Assembly (NCBI RefSeq): GCF_024448985.1
Contig: NZ_JAMOII010000018.1
Span: 1 to 64,000 of the forward strand
From: Stutzerimonas stutzeri
GTDB taxonomy: Bacteria; Pseudomonadota; Gammaproteobacteria; Pseudomonadales; Pseudomonadaceae
Length of the DNA stretch: 64,000 bases
Reading direction: 5' to 3'
Below, in pieces: positions 34,465-45,263 of the stretch. The notes under the pieces were generated by a model that was not told the DNA's origin, did not search any database, and saw nothing but the letters and a program-made list of their open reading frames with translations. The translations under genes and the position numbers were made by a program. The stretch's first letter is position 1; every line of letters starts with the position of its first letter.

Positions 34465-36951
34465 ATGCGCAAGGCCGAAGTCAAACATCGAAACACCGTC
34501 AAACTCGACCGCCTGCAGCGCTTTCTGAACTGGACCACCGAGCGGCATCCGGACTTCGCGCCGAAGAAGAATCATCAGGAAAAGTGGTTCAGCACCTACA
34601 TTGGCTATCAGCCACCCGAGATCGGTCGCGCTGCCCGATTGTTCTGGCTTGGACTCGATGAGTCGACCACCGAGGCCAGCCTTGAAAGCGCCGATCCCGC
34701 GAGCTTGATCGGTCGACTGCTGAACCGAGACGTAAATGACTTCAGCTGCACCGTTGACATATTTGGCGTTGAGAAAACGCTGGATTGCGGCCCGGTGCAG
34801 AACTTGCTAGAGCCTGAGTTCGCGCTGCGCATTCCTGATAGCCACTCGGCCGGCGAATTCGAACGCAACGTGTGTGGCGCGGTGGAAGCGTTGGTCAGGG
34901 ATCGCCTGCATGTTCTGGAAAAACCTTTCGCCAGTTTGAGCGACGAACAGAAAGCCCAATGCCTGGACAGACTCCCTCCCAAGCTCTCGCGCCTCGATGA
35001 CTTTTCGGTTCGAGCCGTCGACATCGTCAATGAGGTCAAGCACGAGCTGCGCTATGTGGTCGAGCTGCGCCACGGCGAACTCGCGCTGGATATGCAGCGC
35101 CGCATCCCGGGCGGCCAAGGTCATGTGCTCAGCGAGCACGAAGTGGCGGACATCAAGGATGAAGACCATCAGGCGATGAACGCCAAGTTCGAGATGATGA
35201 TCGAGGAAGCGCAGGACTTCGATCTGCAGCTGCTCGGCGAGAAGCGCCTGACCGAAATCTTCATGATGGAACCGAAAAAGCTACGCCGGACCATCCGCTT
35301 CGCCCGTGAGGACAACCGGGAAAAGATGGCTTTCGCCGTGCTGCTGGAAAACAACCCGCGCTTCGTTCACTACCACAAGCTGTACGCCGCACGGCGGATC
35401 ACCCGCACCTGGACCGCCCTGCTCGGCCCAACTAATAGCGGTAAGACACACCAGGCCATCGAGGCGATGACCGGCGTCACGCACGCGATCTACCTGTCGC
35501 CCCTGCGCCTGATGGCGCTGGAAAACCAGGAGCGCATCGAGTCGATGGGCGTGCCCTGCTCGCTGGTCACCGGCGAAGAGGAAATCATCCGCGAGGGTGC
35601 CACTCACTATTGCTGCACGGTCGAGGAATTCGCCCGTTTCCGTCACGAATCCTGGGATGTCGTGGTAATCGATGAAGTGCAGATGATGGCCGACTCGCAA
35701 CGCGGCTGGGCCTGGGTCGATGCACTGGTCAGCGCCTATACCCAGGATCTCATCATGACCGGCCCGGAGCTGATCCAGCCGTCATTGAAAACTCTGTGCG
35801 ACCTGTGCGAAGACGAGCTGGTGGTCAAGCGCACCAAGCGTCTGTCTCCTGTGGACGTGGCACGCCGCGCCACTACCCTCAAGCAGCTCGACGCCGGCTC
35901 CATGTTGGTCGCCTTCAGCCGCAAGACGGTGCTCGAACTCAAGGCCATGCTGGAGATGACTGGCAAAAGCGTCTCGGTGGTCTACGGCGCGCTGTCTCCG
36001 GAAGTGCGTCGCGAGCAGGCGCGCCGGTTTCGTGAAGGCGAGGCGGACATCATGGTCGCCACCGACGCGGTGGGCATGGGGCTCAACATGCCGGCACATA
36101 CGCTGTGCTTCTATACGGACGAGAAGTACGACGGCATTCAGAACCGTCAGCTCAAGGTGCAAGAGGTCAAGCAGATCGGTGGGCGGGCCGGCCGCTTTGG
36201 TCACCATGACAGTGGCGAGATCACCGCGCTCGACGGGCAGACGCTGCAGTCGATCAAGCGCCTGTTCCACAGTCCAGACTTACCGGTCGACCTGTCGCAA
36301 TTTCAGGTGCGGCCGTCCATCGAACACCTTCAAGCCATCTCCGAATTGATGAATGAGCCGAGCCTGCTGCGGGCCTGGCTGACCTTCAACCGCAACATCA
36401 ATTACGGCGATGAATTCATCTCGATACTGCCAGACGAGTTGGCGGAATGGATCAAGCTGATCGACGACCCAACCATCGACTTGCCACTGCGCTGGATCTT
36501 CGCCTGCACGCCGATTCGCGGCGGCCTGGACAGTCCGGCCAGTATTTTCGCCCAGCAGTGGTTGAAGAAAGTCGCGCAAGACAAAGAGGTTCCGTTGCCT
36601 CGGCTGATCATCGATTCGGATCTGGCCACTTTGGAAAGCTCGCTACATGTCATCGAAACCTATCTGCACCTGGCGCGAACGCTGCCCGCGCACTTTCCGG
36701 CATTGGAACAGGCCGAAGAGCACCGCAGCCTGCTCAACGGCGCCATCACCCGCGAGCTGTCACGCCAACGCAAGCCACGCAGCTCGGACCGTCGGCGGCT
36801 TTCTGGCGAAACCCGAAGCTGCAAGCAGTGCGGGAAAGCGATGCCAATGGCTGAGCGACGATTTCCCCTATGCCAGAACTGCTTCAAAGAACAGCGGATC
36901 AACGGCCAGCAGCCCGCCAAAAGGCGAGCGCCAAAGCGAGCGAAAACGTAG
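34465..36951 (+). CDS. Suv3-like ATP-dependent RNA helicase with C-terminal zinc ribbon
   Basis: The 828-residue protein matches the SUV3 family of DExH/D RNA helicases. Motif I is LLGPTNSGKTHQA (about 319-331), Ia YLSPLRLMALEN, II VIDEVQMMAD (about 399), and motif VI QIGGRAGRFG (about 570). A long N-terminal region of about 310 residues precedes the helicase core, and the C-terminus carries CKQCGKAMPMAERRFPLCQN-C, a four-cysteine zinc ribbon. Suv3 unwinds RNA with PNPase in mitochondria; a bacterial role in RNA turnover is likely. GAGG eight bases before ATG 34465 decides the start over TTG 34423 and ATG 34432. Confidence 0.86.
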   Translation: MRKAEVKHRNTVKLDRLQRFLNWTTERHPDFAPKKNHQEKWFSTYIGYQPPEIGRAARLFWLGLDESTTEASLESADPASLIGRLLNRDVNDFSCTVDIFGVEKTLDCGPVQNLLEPEFALRIPDSHSAGEFERNVCGAVEALVRDRLHVLEKPFASLSDEQKAQCLDRLPPKLSRLDDFSVRAVDIVNEVKHELRYVVELRHGELALDMQRRIPGGQGHVLSEHEVADIKDEDHQAMNAKFEMMIEEAQDFDLQLLGEKRLTEIFMMEPKKLRRTIRFAREDNREKMAFAVLLENNPRFVHYHKLYAARRITRTWTALLGPTNSGKTHQAIEAMTGVTHAIYLSPLRLMALENQERIESMGVPCSLVTGEEEIIREGATHYCCTVEEFARFRHESWDVVVIDEVQMMADSQRGWAWVDALVSAYTQDLIMTGPELIQPSLKTLCDLCEDELVVKRTKRLSPVDVARRATTLKQLDAGSMLVAFSRKTVLELKAMLEMTGKSVSVVYGALSPEVRREQARRFREGEADIMVATDAVGMGLNMPAHTLCFYTDEKYDGIQNRQLKVQEVKQIGGRAGRFGHHDSGEITALDGQTLQSIKRLFHSPDLPVDLSQFQVRPSIEHLQAISELMNEPSLLRAWLTFNRNINYGDEFISILPDELAEWIKLIDDPTIDLPLRWIFACTPIRGGLDSPASIFAQQWLKKVAQDKEVPLPRLIIDSDLATLESSLHVIETYLHLARTLPAHFPALEQAEEHRSLLNGAITRELSRQRKPRSSDRRRLSGETRSCKQCGKAMPMAERRFPLCQNCFKEQRINGQQPAKRRAPKRAKT

Positions 36952-37027
36952 CGAGCCATGGCCGGGTGGGCGCCCCGCCAGCTCAAACAATTGAGCCGGA
37001 GAGCGCCCTGCTTTCGCGCCTCAATTG

Positions 37028-37336
37028 TTAATGCCGACCTCTGCGCCAGTCTCGACGCTCCACTGGCACCATGACGTACTCGACGCGTTTTGGTCGATAC
37101 CTCGCTGCGTGTGGCACGTAACGATGGTGATGGACGTGACGCTTCGGCTGGTGCCGATAGTGGCGAGCGCGTTGATGGCGGTCATCAGAATTCTTTGCTA
37201 GCACCGCAACCAAAACCGCCCCAACCGCCGCACCGGCCAATACCGGAACCACAACATTGCGATCGGCCGCTGAAGCGGCACTGGCGGCAACCAGGCAGCC
37301 GGTGAGCAGACCGATCTTGAGTATGCGACTGAACAT
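37028..37336 (-). CDS. exported His/Arg-rich small protein
   Basis: The 102-residue product has a signal peptide (ILKIGLLTGCLVAASAASA), a short glycine/alanine hydrophobic stretch (VVPVLAGAAVGAVLVAVLA, a second helix or glycine-zipper), and a tail dense in His, Arg and Tyr (HRYVPHAARYRPKR). LLTGC inside the signal could be a lipobox, but it lies unusually close to the start. The histidines may bind metal. GAGGAGAAA upstream marks ATG 37336. Unknown function; similar small proteins occur in Pseudomonas. Confidence 0.7.
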   Translation of the reverse strand: MFSRILKIGLLTGCLVAASAASAADRNVVVPVLAGAAVGAVLVAVLAKNSDDRHQRARHYRHQPKRHVHHHRYVPHAARYRPKRVEYVMVPVERRDWRRGRH

Positions 37337-37507
37337 GGCTTTCTCCTCTACGAGTGGGCTCGTTGCCCACAACCATCAAACACCGCCGCTCGGTCAGCGG
37401 GCGTCAGGTAGGTGTAAACAACGCGTAAACAGCCACGTCAGAAGCTGCGAAACATTGAGGCTGGGGCGGTCTCATATGAACGATGGACGCAGCTCGCGGA
37501 GGCCCCC

Positions 37508-37933
37508 ATGCACGATACTTACGACCTGAAACGATTCGTCGTCGCCCAAGACGGCATCTACGACCGCGCGCTGGCGGAATTGAAAGCCGGTCGTAAACAG
37601 AGCCATTGGATGTGGTTCGTTTTTCCGCAGATCGCCGGGCTTGGCCATAGCGACATGGCGCGACGCTACGCCATTTCAAACACAGACGAGGCGCTCGCCT
37701 ATCTGCAGCATCCGCTGCTGGGAGCGCGGCTGGAGGAATGCGCGCAGGCGATGCTGCAGCACACTGATGTTCCGGCGCGGCAGATTCTCGGTTCGCCCGA
37801 TGACCTAAAGCTACGTTCAAGCATGACGCTGTTCAGCGCCGTCGCACCTGAGCGGACGATCTATCAGCAAATCCTCGACGCCTTTTACAACGGCGAGGCA
37901 GATCCGGCGACGATGGCCAGACTGCAACGCTGA
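37508..37933 (+). CDS. DUF1810 family protein
   Basis: The 141-residue cytoplasmic protein matches DUF1810: DLKRFVVAQDGIYDRALAEL, KQSHWMWFVFPQIAGLG, YAISNTDEALAYLQHPLLG and a C-terminal FYNGEADPATMARL. HWMWFxFPQ is the family hallmark. No activity is established; some members are annotated calpastatin, which has little support. GGAGG seven bases upstream supports the start. It stands alone between the exported small protein and glpF. Confidence 0.85.
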   Translation: MHDTYDLKRFVVAQDGIYDRALAELKAGRKQSHWMWFVFPQIAGLGHSDMARRYAISNTDEALAYLQHPLLGARLEECAQAMLQHTDVPARQILGSPDDLKLRSSMTLFSAVAPERTIYQQILDAFYNGEADPATMARLQR

Positions 37934-37999
37934 GCGTTGCCAAGCTCCAGCATGTGGTTATTAAAGGCAATTGCACTGCTGGTATGCCATCAGGGCCCT

Positions 38000-38058
38000 G
38001 GTGCGCGGAGCGCACCCTACAAGGATCTCGTCCATCCATAGGGTGCGCTCTGCGCACC
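38000..38058. repeat. REP-like inverted repeat GGTGCGC...GCGCACC
   Basis: GGTGCGCGGAGCGCACCCTAC is followed after 18 bases by TAGGGTGCGCTCTGCGCACC. Each half is a small hairpin and the two are inverse copies, a BIME-like pair. It lies in the 322-base gap between the DUF1810 gene and glpF (37934-38255), the rest of which is the glpF promoter region. Confidence 0.75.
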
Positions 38059-38151
38059 GGCCAGCACCTTCTAGCCCGCGCCGGCTGATGGTGACAACCG
38101 ATCTACCGCTCCGTTCGCTATCTTTTTCGATGAAATGTTCAAGTTTTTACT

Positions 38152-38203
38152 TTGACAGCACCAAACTTTGACTTTAAGTTTTCGCTTCCGAACATTTCCG
38201 AAC
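38152..38203 (+). promoter_or_regulatory. glpFK promoter with candidate GlpR operator
   Basis: TTGACA at 38152-38157, a 16-base spacer and TTAAGT at 38174-38179 form a sigma70-type promoter. Just downstream, TTTTCGCTTCCGAACATTTCCGAA (in two parts, 38179-38203) contains CGAACAT, which also occurs twice before glpD. This position, over the start of transcription, suits repression by GlpR. Confidence 0.5.
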
Positions 38204-38255
38204 CCTCGCAGTATTCGGATCATAAAAACAACAGTCGTTAAAAGAGGTTCCACGC

Positions 38256-39125
38256 ATGAGTAACCCGTCCACCCCGACGCTACGGGGGCAATGCATTGCC
38301 GAGTTTCTCGGTACCGCTCTGTTGATCTTCTTCGGTACGGGCTGCGTGGCAGCGCTGAAGCTCGGCGGAGCTGATCTAGGCCTTTGGGAAATAAGCGTTA
38401 TTTGGGGAATCGGCGTCAGCATGGGGGTGTATTTGGCAGCCGGCGTATCGGGTGCTCACTTGAATCCGGCTGTGTCCATTGCGCTCTGGCTATTTGGAAC
38501 CTTCGAGCGCAACAAGGTCCCCGCCTACATCCTTGCGCAAACGGCGGGCGCGTTCTGCGCCGCCGCGTTGGTTTATGGACTTTACAGCAGCCTGTTTTTC
38601 GATTTTGAACAAGCCCAGCAGATGACGCGCGGCAGCATCGCCAGTTTGGAACTGGCCTCAGTCTTCTCTACCTACCCTCATGCATCACTCTCGATCGGCC
38701 AGGCATTTCTGGTGGAAGTGGTGATTACCGCTATCCTGCTGGGAATGATCATGGCGTTGACTGACGACGGTAACGGCCTGCCTCGCGGTCCACTGGCACC
38801 GCTGCTGATCGGCTTGTTGATCGCCGTGATCGGAGGCGCAATGGGCCCGCTGACGGGCTTTGCGATGAACCCGGCTCGGGATTTCGGACCGAAGCTGATG
38901 ACCTTTCTTGCCGGTTGGGGCGATGTTGCGTTTACGGGCGGGCGGGACATTCCCTATTTCCTCGTCCCGCTGATCGCTCCGGTACTGGGCGCATGCATTG
39001 GCGCAGCAGGCTACAAAGCGCTGATCTGCAGGCACCTGCCGAGCCTGGACGCAGGCGCCTGCAACGCACCGAAATCAGATTGCGACCGCTACAAACACGA
39101 TGCCACTGCCCAAGAAGCTCGTTAA
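38256..39125 (+). CDS. glpF: glycerol uptake facilitator (aquaglyceroporin)
   Basis: The 289-residue MIP-family channel has six membrane helices and two half-helices with NPA motifs: SGAHLNPAVS (Asn70) and GFAMNPARDFGP near residue 205. The Asp in NPARD is typical of glycerol-conducting members. It lets glycerol diffuse in, to be trapped by GlpK, encoded 12 bases downstream. The C-terminus carries a Cys-containing tail (CRHLPSLDAGACNAPKSDCD) that is longer than in E. coli GlpF. AGAGG upstream supports the start. Confidence 0.92.
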   Translation: MSNPSTPTLRGQCIAEFLGTALLIFFGTGCVAALKLGGADLGLWEISVIWGIGVSMGVYLAAGVSGAHLNPAVSIALWLFGTFERNKVPAYILAQTAGAFCAAALVYGLYSSLFFDFEQAQQMTRGSIASLELASVFSTYPHASLSIGQAFLVEVVITAILLGMIMALTDDGNGLPRGPLAPLLIGLLIAVIGGAMGPLTGFAMNPARDFGPKLMTFLAGWGDVAFTGGRDIPYFLVPLIAPVLGACIGAAGYKALICRHLPSLDAGACNAPKSDCDRYKHDATAQEAR

Positions 39126-40649
<1,524 letters not shown>

Positions 40650-40688
40650 GGATCAGCGCTGATTGAGGAACCAAGCGGCGCCTGAATG

Positions 40689-40721
40689 ACGCCCGGCCTG
40701 TATTCACTTTGCGCCGGGCGT
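40689..40721 (+). terminator. hairpin after glpK
   Basis: ACGCCCGGC ... GCCGGGCGT, a nine-base stem with a 15-base loop, lies between glpK and glpR. There is no T run, so it may act as a partial terminator or RNA-stability element. Confidence 0.5.
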
Positions 40722-40803
40722 ACTCATTCGGAAATGAACACTTCTTTAATCAAGGACCAGACTGCGGCATCCTTCGCGGCATATCGATAAGAAGGAAGCC
40801 TCC

Positions 40804-41562
40804 ATGAGTCTGGCCCCACGACAGCAGAGCATTCTCGAACTGGTGCGCGAGCGCGGCTACGTCAGCATCGAAGAGCTGGCGCAACAATTTGCGGTGACGC
40901 CCCAGACTATCCGCCGTGACATCAACCAACTCGGCGAAGCCGGCCTCTTGCGCCGCTACCATGGCGGCGCCGCCCACGACTCCAGCGTGCAGAACACCGC
41001 CTATACCCAGCGCGCCCGGCAGATGCGCGACGAAAAACGCCGTATCGCCGATGCCATGGCGGCACACATCCCCGATCAAGCCTCGCTATTCATCAACATC
41101 GGCACCACGACCGAAGCCATTGCCCACGCGCTGCTCAACCACCGCGACCTCAAAATCATCACCAACAATCTCCACGTGGCGAGCATTCTCAGCCCGAAGG
41201 AAGATTTCGATGTGTTGATCGCTGGCGGTAACGTGCGCAGCGACGGCGGCGTGGTCGGCCAAGCCACGGCGGATTTCATCAGTCAGTTCAAGGTGGACTT
41301 CGCGCTGATCGGCATCAGCGGCATCGATGAGGACGGCACCTTGCTGGACTTCGACTACCAGGAAGTCCGCGTTTCCCAGGCCATCATCAACAATGCTCGC
41401 AAGATCTTTCTTGCCGCGGATTCGAGCAAGTTCGGCCGCAATGCCATGACCCGCCTCGGCTCGCTGGAGCAGATCGATATGTTGTTCACCGAGGCACAGC
41501 CACCGGAAGCGTTTCTGGAATTGCTGAATCGGCACAAAGTGAAGCTCGAAGTCACTGGCTAA
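40804..41562 (+). CDS. glpR: glycerol-3-phosphate regulon repressor (DeoR family)
   Basis: The 252-residue protein has an N-terminal DeoR helix-turn-helix ([33 protein letters not shown]) and a C-terminal sugar-phosphate isomerase-like effector domain ([36 protein letters not shown]). It represses the glp genes and is released by glycerol-3-phosphate. Its position between glpFK and glpD matches Pseudomonas. ATTCGGAAATGAACAC upstream near 40727 may be its own operator. The stop codon lies inside the first unit of the repeat array that follows. Confidence 0.92.
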   Translation: MSLAPRQQSILELVRERGYVSIEELAQQFAVTPQTIRRDINQLGEAGLLRRYHGGAAHDSSVQNTAYTQRARQMRDEKRRIADAMAAHIPDQASLFINIGTTTEAIAHALLNHRDLKIITNNLHVASILSPKEDFDVLIAGGNVRSDGGVVGQATADFISQFKVDFALIGISGIDEDGTLLDFDYQEVRVSQAIINNARKIFLAADSSKFGRNAMTRLGSLEQIDMLFTEAQPPEAFLELLNRHKVKLEVTG

Positions 41563-42150
41563 AGCGTTCGTTTCGGTGATCATCAGCCCGCTGCAAGCAC
41601 AACACCGTCCCGCACCCCGCTGCACGATGCGCCTAATGGCGCGCCTCGCGCCGACTCTCGCGTTGGCGGTGGCCGCTCATGGCACCGCAGTGGCTGCGCT
41701 GGTGGGCTGAAGCCCACCCTACTTCCCTGGCTAAAGCGCTCGTTTCGGTGATCATCAGCCCGCTGCAAGCACAACACCCGCCCGCACTGCGCTGCACGAT
41801 GCGCCTAATGGCGCCCCTCGCGCCGACTCTCGCGTTGGCGGCGGATGCCACTGCAGTGGCTGCGCCGGTGGGCTGAAGCCCACCCTACTTCCCTGGCGGA
41901 AGCGTTCGTTTCGGTGATCATCAACCCGATGCAAGCACAACACCGACCCGCACTCCGCTGCACAATGCGCCCAATGGCGCACCTTGCGTCGACTCCCGCA
42001 TTGGAAGAGGCCGCCAATGCCACTGCAGTGGCTGCGCCGGTGGGCTGAAGCGCACCCTACTTCCCTGGCGGAAGCGCTCGTGTCGGTGGTTAACAGCCCG
42101 CTGCAGCAGTAGGGTGGGCGGGCGGCGCTCCGCTTCAGCCCACCAGTAGC
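41557..42150. repeat. tandem array of ~170-bp units with GGTGGGCTGAAGCCCACC palindrome
   Basis: Units begin at 41557, 41729, 41895 and 42067 (periods 172, 166 and 172; the last is truncated). Each opens GGCTAAAGCG or GGCGGAAGCG, contains TCGGTGATCATCA and a CTGCACGATGCGCCTAATGG-like block, and ends in the perfect hairpin GGTGGGCTGAAGCCCACC-CTACTTCCCT. At 42103-42144 an inverse copy (GTAGGGTGGGC...CTTCAGCCCACC) closes the array. The gap holds no gene (41563-42358); minus-strand open frames inside it are copies of the repeat. The unit boundary coincides with the glpR stop codon. Confidence 0.88.
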
Positions 42151-42269
42151 ATTTCCATAACATTCCCCGCCCATGCTGATGGCGCGCATTCAATGGGCGG
42201 CATTATCACCATGGCCGGCTAATCACCAAACGGCAGTCCGTATCGAATCAATATTTTCTTTTGATATAA

Positions 42270-42344
42270 AAAACGAACATATCAACTGGAGGGAGGTACA
42301 CTTCTGAGCTAGGATGTTCATATTCGAAAATTAATGTTCGTTTT
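42270..42344 (+). promoter_or_regulatory. glpD promoter region with paired GlpR half-sites
   Basis: AAAACGAACAT at 42270-42280 and its exact inverse ATGTTCGTTTT at 42334-42344 flank the A/T-rich promoter of glpD. A related ATGTTCATATTCGAA lies between. The same CGAACAT word occurs at the glpF promoter. Two sites about 64 bases apart would allow DNA looping by a tetrameric DeoR-type repressor. Confidence 0.55.
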
Positions 42345-42358
42345 CTAAGGAGAATTTC

Positions 42359-43885
42359 GTGACTGAGGCCGTCTCCGAGCTATACGACATCGCCGTTATC
42401 GGCGGTGGAATCAATGGTGTGGGCATCGCTGCTGATGCAGCCGGACGCGGCCTGTCAGTTTTCTTATGCGAACGCGATGACTTGGCCAGCCATACGTCGT
42501 CGGCCAGCAGCAAGCTGATTCATGGCGGCCTGCGCTACCTTGAGCATTACGAGTTCCGCCTGGTTCGTGAGGCGCTGGCTGAACGCGAAGTGTTGCTGGC
42601 CAAAGCGCCACATATCGTCAAACCGATGCGCTTCGTGTTGCCACATCGTCCTCATCTTCGTCCCGCCTGGATGATCCGTGCCGGCCTGTTCCTTTACGAC
42701 AATCTTGGCAAACGCGAAAAACTGCCCGCCTCGCGCGGCCTGCGTTTCGATGATGGAAGTCCGCTGAAGCCGGCAATCACGCGCGGTTTCGAATATTCCG
42801 ATTGTTGGGTCGACGACGCGCGATTGGTCGTCGTCAATGCCATGGCCGCGCGCGAAAAAGGCGCGCACATCCACACCCGTACCCGGTGTTTGAGCGCCAA
42901 GCGTGCCGCGGGTATCTGGCATGTTGAATTGGAGCGCCAAGATGGCACGCGCTTCTCGCTACGCGCCAAGGCATTGGCAAATGCCGCCGGGCCCTGGGTC
43001 GCACAATTCATCGGAGACAACCTGCAGCAGCGCTCGCCCTACGGCATTCGGCTGATCCAGGGTAGCCACATCATCGTGCCCAAGCTGTACGAAGGTGAGC
43101 AGGCGTACATCATGCAGAACGAAGACCGGCGTATCGTCTTCGCCATTCCATATCTGGATCGCTACACCATGATCGGCACGACTGACCGCGAATACCGCGG
43201 CGATCCGGCCACGGTCAGTATCACGGAAGAGGAAATCACTTACGTTCTGGGTGTCGCCAACACTCATTTCCGCAAGCAGCTGGAACCTAAAGACATCCTC
43301 CATACCTTTGCCGGTGTCAGGCCGTTGTGTGACGACGAGTCAGACAATCCCTCTGCGGTAACTCGCGATTACACCTTGTCGCTCGCCGCCGAAGAAAAGC
43401 AGGCACCGCTACTGTCGGTCTTCGGCGGCAAGCTGACGACTTACCGCAAGCTTGCGGAGTCGGCGATGGCGCAACTCAAGCCGTTCTTCCCGCATATGGG
43501 CGAAAGCTGGACAGCCAGCACGCCCTTGCCTGGCGGCGAAGACATGAGTACAGCCGAGGCGCTCAGCGAAGAGCTGGAGAAAAACGTGCTGGGTGCTGAC
43601 CGAGCTTTGGCCAAACGTTGGGCGACGCTCTACGGAAATCGCGTCTGGCGCATGCTCGGCGAGGCGCGTTCGGTCGATGCGCTGGGCGAAGACCTCGGCC
43701 AGCAACTGTATGCGCAGGAAGTGGAATATCTTCGTCGGGAAGAATGGGCAACCCAGCTCGACGACATTCTCTGGCGCAGAACCAAGCTCGGTCTGGCATT
43801 CAGCAGTGCCGATAATGCCCGTTTGGAACGCTACCTAGCCGAACGCCCCATTGCCCAAAGCGTACGCAGCAGCGACGCCGCCTGA
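42359..43885 (+). CDS. glpD: aerobic glycerol-3-phosphate dehydrogenase
   Basis: The 508-residue flavoprotein starts at GTG 42359 with AAGGAG seven bases before. The FAD-binding motif IAVIGGGINGVGIAADAAGR (residues 11-30) is followed by SSKLIHGGLRYLE, the GlpD signature near residue 55. Further conserved blocks are ANAAGPWV, FAIPYLDRYTMIGTTDREY and FGGKLTTYRKLAE. It oxidises glycerol-3-phosphate to dihydroxyacetone phosphate at the inner membrane and passes electrons to ubiquinone. It is separated from glpR by the repeat array and has its own promoter. Confidence 0.94.
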   Translation: MTEAVSELYDIAVIGGGINGVGIAADAAGRGLSVFLCERDDLASHTSSASSKLIHGGLRYLEHYEFRLVREALAEREVLLAKAPHIVKPMRFVLPHRPHLRPAWMIRAGLFLYDNLGKREKLPASRGLRFDDGSPLKPAITRGFEYSDCWVDDARLVVVNAMAAREKGAHIHTRTRCLSAKRAAGIWHVELERQDGTRFSLRAKALANAAGPWVAQFIGDNLQQRSPYGIRLIQGSHIIVPKLYEGEQAYIMQNEDRRIVFAIPYLDRYTMIGTTDREYRGDPATVSITEEEITYVLGVANTHFRKQLEPKDILHTFAGVRPLCDDESDNPSAVTRDYTLSLAAEEKQAPLLSVFGGKLTTYRKLAESAMAQLKPFFPHMGESWTASTPLPGGEDMSTAEALSEELEKNVLGADRALAKRWATLYGNRVWRMLGEARSVDALGEDLGQQLYAQEVEYLRREEWATQLDDILWRRTKLGLAFSSADNARLERYLAERPIAQSVRSSDAA

Positions 43886-43908
43886 GTCTACCAATCAAGT
43901 ATCGCTGA

Positions 43909-43927
43909 CCTGCCTGCGAACGGCAGG
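43909..43927 (+). terminator. weak hairpin after glpD
   Basis: CCTGCC-TGCGAAC-GGCAGG is a six-base stem 24 bases past the glpD stop with no T run; a possible terminator only. Confidence 0.35.
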
Positions 43928-44014
43928 CTTCGGCTCATGCCAGTTCCGTGAACCCACACCTCGCTAGCCAAGGCGACACCTTTCGCACCCATCAGTTCCT
44001 CTCCATTACCGTTG

Positions 44015-44032
44015 CGGTCATCAAGCCTTCAC
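44015..44032 (+). promoter_or_regulatory. weak Pho-box-like site before the Na/Pi symporter
   Basis: CGGTCAT-CAAG-CCTTCAC matches the CTGTCAT-N4-CTGTCAT direct repeat at 6 of 7 and 4 of 7 positions. It is proposed mainly because phosphate genes follow. Confidence 0.25.
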
Positions 44033-44080
44033 ATCCGCGCAGCACCTTAGGGCAACTTAAAAGCTCTCGGGAATTGCCTG

Positions 44081-45244
44081 ATGACGACCAACACCGGTGC
44101 CCTCGCGAATAATTCGTCTACACCCATGACACGCCAATGGCTGTCATGGCTGCTGGTCGTTACCTTGATCTATCTGTTGCTGGCTGCCGTAGGCGCTATT
44201 GGCGACGGCTTCAAAGCTGCAGTGGGAGACAATGCAAAAGAGCTGTTCGCTTTTGCTACCAACCCCTTTGTCGGGTTAATGATCGGCCTCGCAGCAACAG
44301 CGCTCATCCAGAGCTCCAGCACCGTGACCTCGATCATCGTCGGCATGGTGGCTGGCGGGCTGCCGATTCCGATCGCGATCCCGCTGATCATGGGCGCCAA
44401 CATCGGCACTTCCCTGACCAGCACCATTGTCAGCCTGGGCCATGTTCGCAACGGTGTGGAGTTTCACCGAGCCTTCGCCGCAGCCACGGTTCACGATGCC
44501 TTCAATATCACCGCAGTGGCCATTCTGCTGCCGCTGGAGCTGCTCTTCCATCCGCTGGAGCGCATATCTGAAGTCCTCGCTGGACTGCTGGTGAGCGACA
44601 GCACCAGTGTCGACATGAAGAGTGTGAACTTCATGAAAACCATACTCACCCCTGCCAGCGACGTGCTCAACGCCAGCGTGGCCTGGCTACCGAGCCAGGT
44701 CTGGGCAGGCATCGCACTGATTATCATCGGGGTGGGCCTGATCCTGTTCGTAGTGCAGGCCATTGGCAAGGTGCTGCGTAAGGTCATGGTTGGCCGCGCC
44801 AAGGACATCATGCACACCAGCGTCGGCCGTGGTCCTGTGTCGGGAATTGCGTCGGGAACCATCATCACCATTCTGGTTCAGTCGTCCTCGACCACCACGG
44901 CGCTGATCGTACCGTTGGCCGGAACCGGTGTGTTTTCGCTCAAGCAGGTCTACCCCTTTACCCTGGGTACCAACATCGGCACCTGCGTCACCGCACTGTT
45001 GGCGGCTACGGCGATTTCCGGCCCAACGGCTGAGCTGGCGCTACAGATTGCCCTGGTGCACCTGTTGTTCAACCTGTTCGGCATCTTCTTCATCTACGTG
45101 CTGCCTTTCCTGCGCGGGATTCCCCCGGCCATTGCCACGCACCTTGCTGACCTGGCGCAGCGCAGCAAGCTTTATGTCGGGGCGTACATCGGCGGGGTGT
45201 TCTTCGGCCTGCCTCTGCTATTGATCGGCGGAAGCCAACTCTGA
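44081..45244 (+). CDS. Na/Pi cotransporter family protein
   Basis: The 387-residue membrane protein has two PhoU-free Na/Pi repeats, each with the QSSS signature: LIQSSSTVTSIIVG near residue 75 and LVQSSSTTTALIVP near residue 270, paired with GANIGTSLTSTIVS and GTNIGTCVTALLAA. About eight membrane helices are predicted. It imports (or under some conditions releases) inorganic phosphate with sodium. No C-terminal PhoU domain is present, unlike many bacterial YjbB-type members. The coiled-coil protein and a PstS-like protein follow on the same strand, pointing to phosphate as the common theme. Confidence 0.88.
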   Translation: MTTNTGALANNSSTPMTRQWLSWLLVVTLIYLLLAAVGAIGDGFKAAVGDNAKELFAFATNPFVGLMIGLAATALIQSSSTVTSIIVGMVAGGLPIPIAIPLIMGANIGTSLTSTIVSLGHVRNGVEFHRAFAAATVHDAFNITAVAILLPLELLFHPLERISEVLAGLLVSDSTSVDMKSVNFMKTILTPASDVLNASVAWLPSQVWAGIALIIIGVGLILFVVQAIGKVLRKVMVGRAKDIMHTSVGRGPVSGIASGTIITILVQSSSTTTALIVPLAGTGVFSLKQVYPFTLGTNIGTCVTALLAATAISGPTAELALQIALVHLLFNLFGIFFIYVLPFLRGIPPAIATHLADLAQRSKLYVGAYIGGVFFGLPLLLIGGSQL

Positions 45245-45263
45245 CCCAGCCATGAGGCCACCC

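Noticed and set aside
41583-42193. Several short minus-strand open frames with near-identical translations
   Set aside because: They are translations of the tandem repeat units, with no ribosome sites.
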